Shown piece after piece: positions 62,545 to 64,000 of a stretch of 64,000 nt of DNA (its first letter is position 1; every line of letters starts with the position of its first letter). Under the pieces are notes generated by a model. It was not told the DNA's origin and made no database searches. It saw only the letters and a program-made list of their open reading frames with translations. The stretch spans positions 1 to 64,000 of the forward strand of contig NZ_MJEH01000044.1 of NCBI RefSeq assembly GCF_001742425.1, written 5' to 3'. The DNA comes from Bacillus solimangrovi (lineage in GTDB: Bacteria; Bacillota; Bacilli; Bacillales; Bacillaceae_N). Both the position numbers and the translations under genes were made by a program.

Positions 62545-64000
62545 ATGGACAGGGAGAATTTGATTGCACCAGAAAAGTACAACTTAATTGAAGAAGTAGA
62601 ACGTTTTGCAAATGATGAAAGTAAAAAAGCAATCGTATGGGAAAACGAGACTGGAGATAAAGCTGAAATTACATATGTTGAATTAATGAAAAAAGCAAAT
62701 AAAATTGGAAACGCTTTATTAAGTAATGGGTTAAAAAAAGGGGATAAAGCGGTTATTGTACTACCGCGTTTAGTTGAAGCATATGCTGTATATCTTGGAT
62801 GTATTAAGGCAGGTATAGTTGTAAGTCCAGGTTCAGAAATGTTACGTGCAAAAGATTTGCGCTATCGAATCAATCACGGTGAGATTAAGGGAGTAATTTG
62901 TTATAAGCCGTTTGTAGGTGAATTTAATGAACTAAGTGATATGGAATTAAATCACAAGTTCATTATCGGTGGAGATAGCGATGGATGGCACAATTTAGAT
63001 TTGTTGATGGAAAATGAAAGTGATCATCTGGACAAGGCAGACACAAACCGCGATGATATGGCATTTTTATCATATACTTCAGGTACGACAGGGAATCCAA
63101 AAGGTGTTGTGCATACACATGGTTGGGCATTTGCACACTTGCGTACAGCCGCAAAAGGTTGGTTGAATATTGATGAAGGTGATAAGGTTTGGGCGACAGC
63201 TGCTCCTGGGTGGCAGAAGTGGATTTGGAGTCCGTTCGTATCTGTTTTAGGTTCAGGAGCAACTGGTTTTGTATACAATGGTAAATTTGATGCGAATAAA
63301 TATTTACAACTTCTTCAGGATAATGAAGTGAATGTGTTATGTTGTACACCTACGGAATATCGTGTTATGGCGAAGGCTGATAATCTGTCCAGTTATAGAC
63401 TTAAAAAACTTAAGAGTGCTGTTTCTGCAGGGGAGCCATTGAATAGAGAAGTGATTGATACGTTCCGTAAATATTTTAACGTAACAGTACGTGATGGGTA
63501 TGGACAGACTGAGAATACATTACTAGTCGGTATTTTAGAGGGTATGGAAGTAAAATCAGGATCAATGGGTAAACCAACTCCAGGTAATCAAGTTGACATT
63601 ATTGATGAAAGTGGGAATCCAGTGGGAGTGGGGGAAGTAGGTGACATTGCTGTTCACAAAAATACCCCTGCTTTGTTCAAGCATTATTATAAAGATCCAG
63701 AACGTACAGCAATGCAATATCGTGGCGATTATTACATCACTGGGGATAAAGCGAGTAAGGATGAAGATGGTTATTTCTGGTTTGAAGGTCGAGGCGATGA
63801 TATTATTATTAGCTCTGGTTATACAATAGGACCGTTTGAAGTAGAAGATGCGCTCGTAAAACATCCTGATGTTAAAGAATGTGCAGTCGTAGGTAGCCCT
63901 GATGAGGTTAGGGGAACAGTCGTTAAAGCTTTTATCGTATTAAGGGATGGCATTGAACCAACTTCTGAAGGCTATGTCCAACAATTACAAGACCATGTAA
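62545..64000 (+). CDS. ytcI: Acyl-CoA synthetase, AMP-forming (YtcI type), cut by window end
   Basis: ANL-superfamily adenylating enzyme related to AcsA and medium-chain acyl-CoA synthetases. 485 codons are in the window and the frame is still open; relatives are about 530 residues. P-loop motif LSYTSGTTGNPKGVVHTHG (about residue 173), TAAPGWQKWIWSP, YGQTENTLLV, DYYITGDKASKDEDGYFWF (Asp) and GRGDDIIISSGYTIGPFEVE hinge region. The catalytic Lys lies beyond the end. The start at 62545 follows AGGGGGAG. B. subtilis ytcI also follows sspA. The substrate is not certain. Confidence 0.9.
   Translation, partial: MDRENLIAPEKYNLIEEVERFANDESKKAIVWENETGDKAEITYVELMKKANKIGNALLSNGLKKGDKAVIVLPRLVEAYAVYLGCIKAGIVVSPGSEMLRAKDLRYRINHGEIKGVICYKPFVGEFNELSDMELNHKFIIGGDSDGWHNLDLLMENESDHLDKADTNRDDMAFLSYTSGTTGNPKGVVHTHGWAFAHLRTAAKGWLNIDEGDKVWATAAPGWQKWIWSPFVSVLGSGATGFVYNGKFDANKYLQLLQDNEVNVLCCTPTEYRVMAKADNLSSYRLKKLKSAVSAGEPLNREVIDTFRKYFNVTVRDGYGQTENTLLVGILEGMEVKSGSMGKPTPGNQVDIIDESGNPVGVGEVGDIAVHKNTPALFKHYYKDPERTAMQYRGDYYITGDKASKDEDGYFWFEGRGDDIIISSGYTIGPFEVEDALVKHPDVKECAVVGSPDEVRGTVVKAFIVLRDGIEPTSEGYVQQLQDHV

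Noticed and set aside
62963-63349. Two reverse-strand frames inside the acyl-CoA synthetase gene
   Set aside because: Antisense shadows of a conserved AMP-binding enzyme; composition is His/Ser-rich without known motifs.
1-64000. Mobile elements, CRISPR arrays, tRNA or rRNA genes, toxin-antitoxin or defence islands
   Set aside because: No transposase, integrase, regularly spaced repeats or RNA gene signatures were seen; the window looks like conserved core chromosome.

Overview
This window is a stretch of chromosome from an endospore-forming, low-GC member of the Bacillaceae. The support is direct. There is a small acid-soluble spore protein gene (sspA) behind a sigma-G-type promoter. The sporulation-linked division regulator refZ sits behind a sigma-H-like promoter. 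There are AGGAGG-type ribosome sites, frequent TTG/GTG starts, a T-box in front of tyrS, and a gene order that follows the Bacillus subtilis yt* interval (pepV/ytjP, pulA/amyX, ytmP, trmB, ytoP, ytoQ, ytpPQR, sftA, murC, ytxGHJ, aroA-ccpA-motPS, acuCBA/acsA, tyrS, rpsD, dgcP, msrC, refZ, hisJ, ezrA, iscS-thiI, sspA, ytcI). It is not B. subtilis itself, because several genes are additional or rearranged. I do not assign a species. I saw no insertion sequence, prophage, CRISPR array, rRNA or tRNA.

Layout. 1-9.3 kb: peptide and carbohydrate use (PepV dipeptidase, MFS exporter, RNA 2',3'-cyclic phosphodiesterase, LrgA/LrgB-type membrane pair, NERD-like protein, type I pullulanase, YtmP kinase-like protein). 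9.3-20.8 kb: tRNA methylation (TrmB), a nitrilase-like protein, M42 aminopeptidase, DUF84 phosphatase, YtoQ, a lipoprotein, a chemoreceptor, an orphan PTS EIIC-like protein, YtpP, YtpQ and YtpR. 20.8-30.4 kb: the DNA translocase SftA with a duplicated linker, a TAXI-TRAP solute uptake operon, a short nicotinate phosphoribosyltransferase and MurC. 30.4-42 kb: AmpS, the ytxGHJ stress operon, a large FtsA-like ATPase, DAHP synthase/chorismate mutase, CcpA, the Na+-type flagellar stator MotPS, and acuC/acuB/acuA. 42-50 kb: AcsA, a class A penicillin-binding protein, T-box-controlled TyrS, and ribosomal protein S4 with its own leader. 50-64 kb: a membrane-anchored unknown, diguanylate cyclase DgcP, MsrC, RefZ, HisJ, EzrA with an overlapping small membrane protein, BrnQ, IscS-ThiI, SspA and a truncated acyl-CoA synthetase (YtcI type).

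How the parts work together. Carbon control is visible in place: ccpA is here, a near-ideal cre lies inside the first codons of acsA, a one-mismatch cre precedes the TAXI-TRAP operon, and an imperfect one lies in front of acuB. AcuA and AcuC are the acetylase and deacetylase acting on AcsA Lys549. Four genes bear on cell division and chromosome segregation (sftA, the FtsA-like ATPase, refZ, ezrA). iscS feeds sulfur to thiI.

The most unusual items are an in-register 462-bp tandem duplication in the SftA linker, an FtsA-like ATPase whose C-terminal half carries five repeated GD-x-L motifs that look like a chain of small beta-rich domains, an inverted TGTCGA pair upstream of refZ, an inverted repeat that encodes the C-termini of both refZ and hisJ, and a possible pseudoknot-forming RNA downstream of lrgB. 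Everything here was read by eye. Regulatory calls are pattern matches, not measurements.
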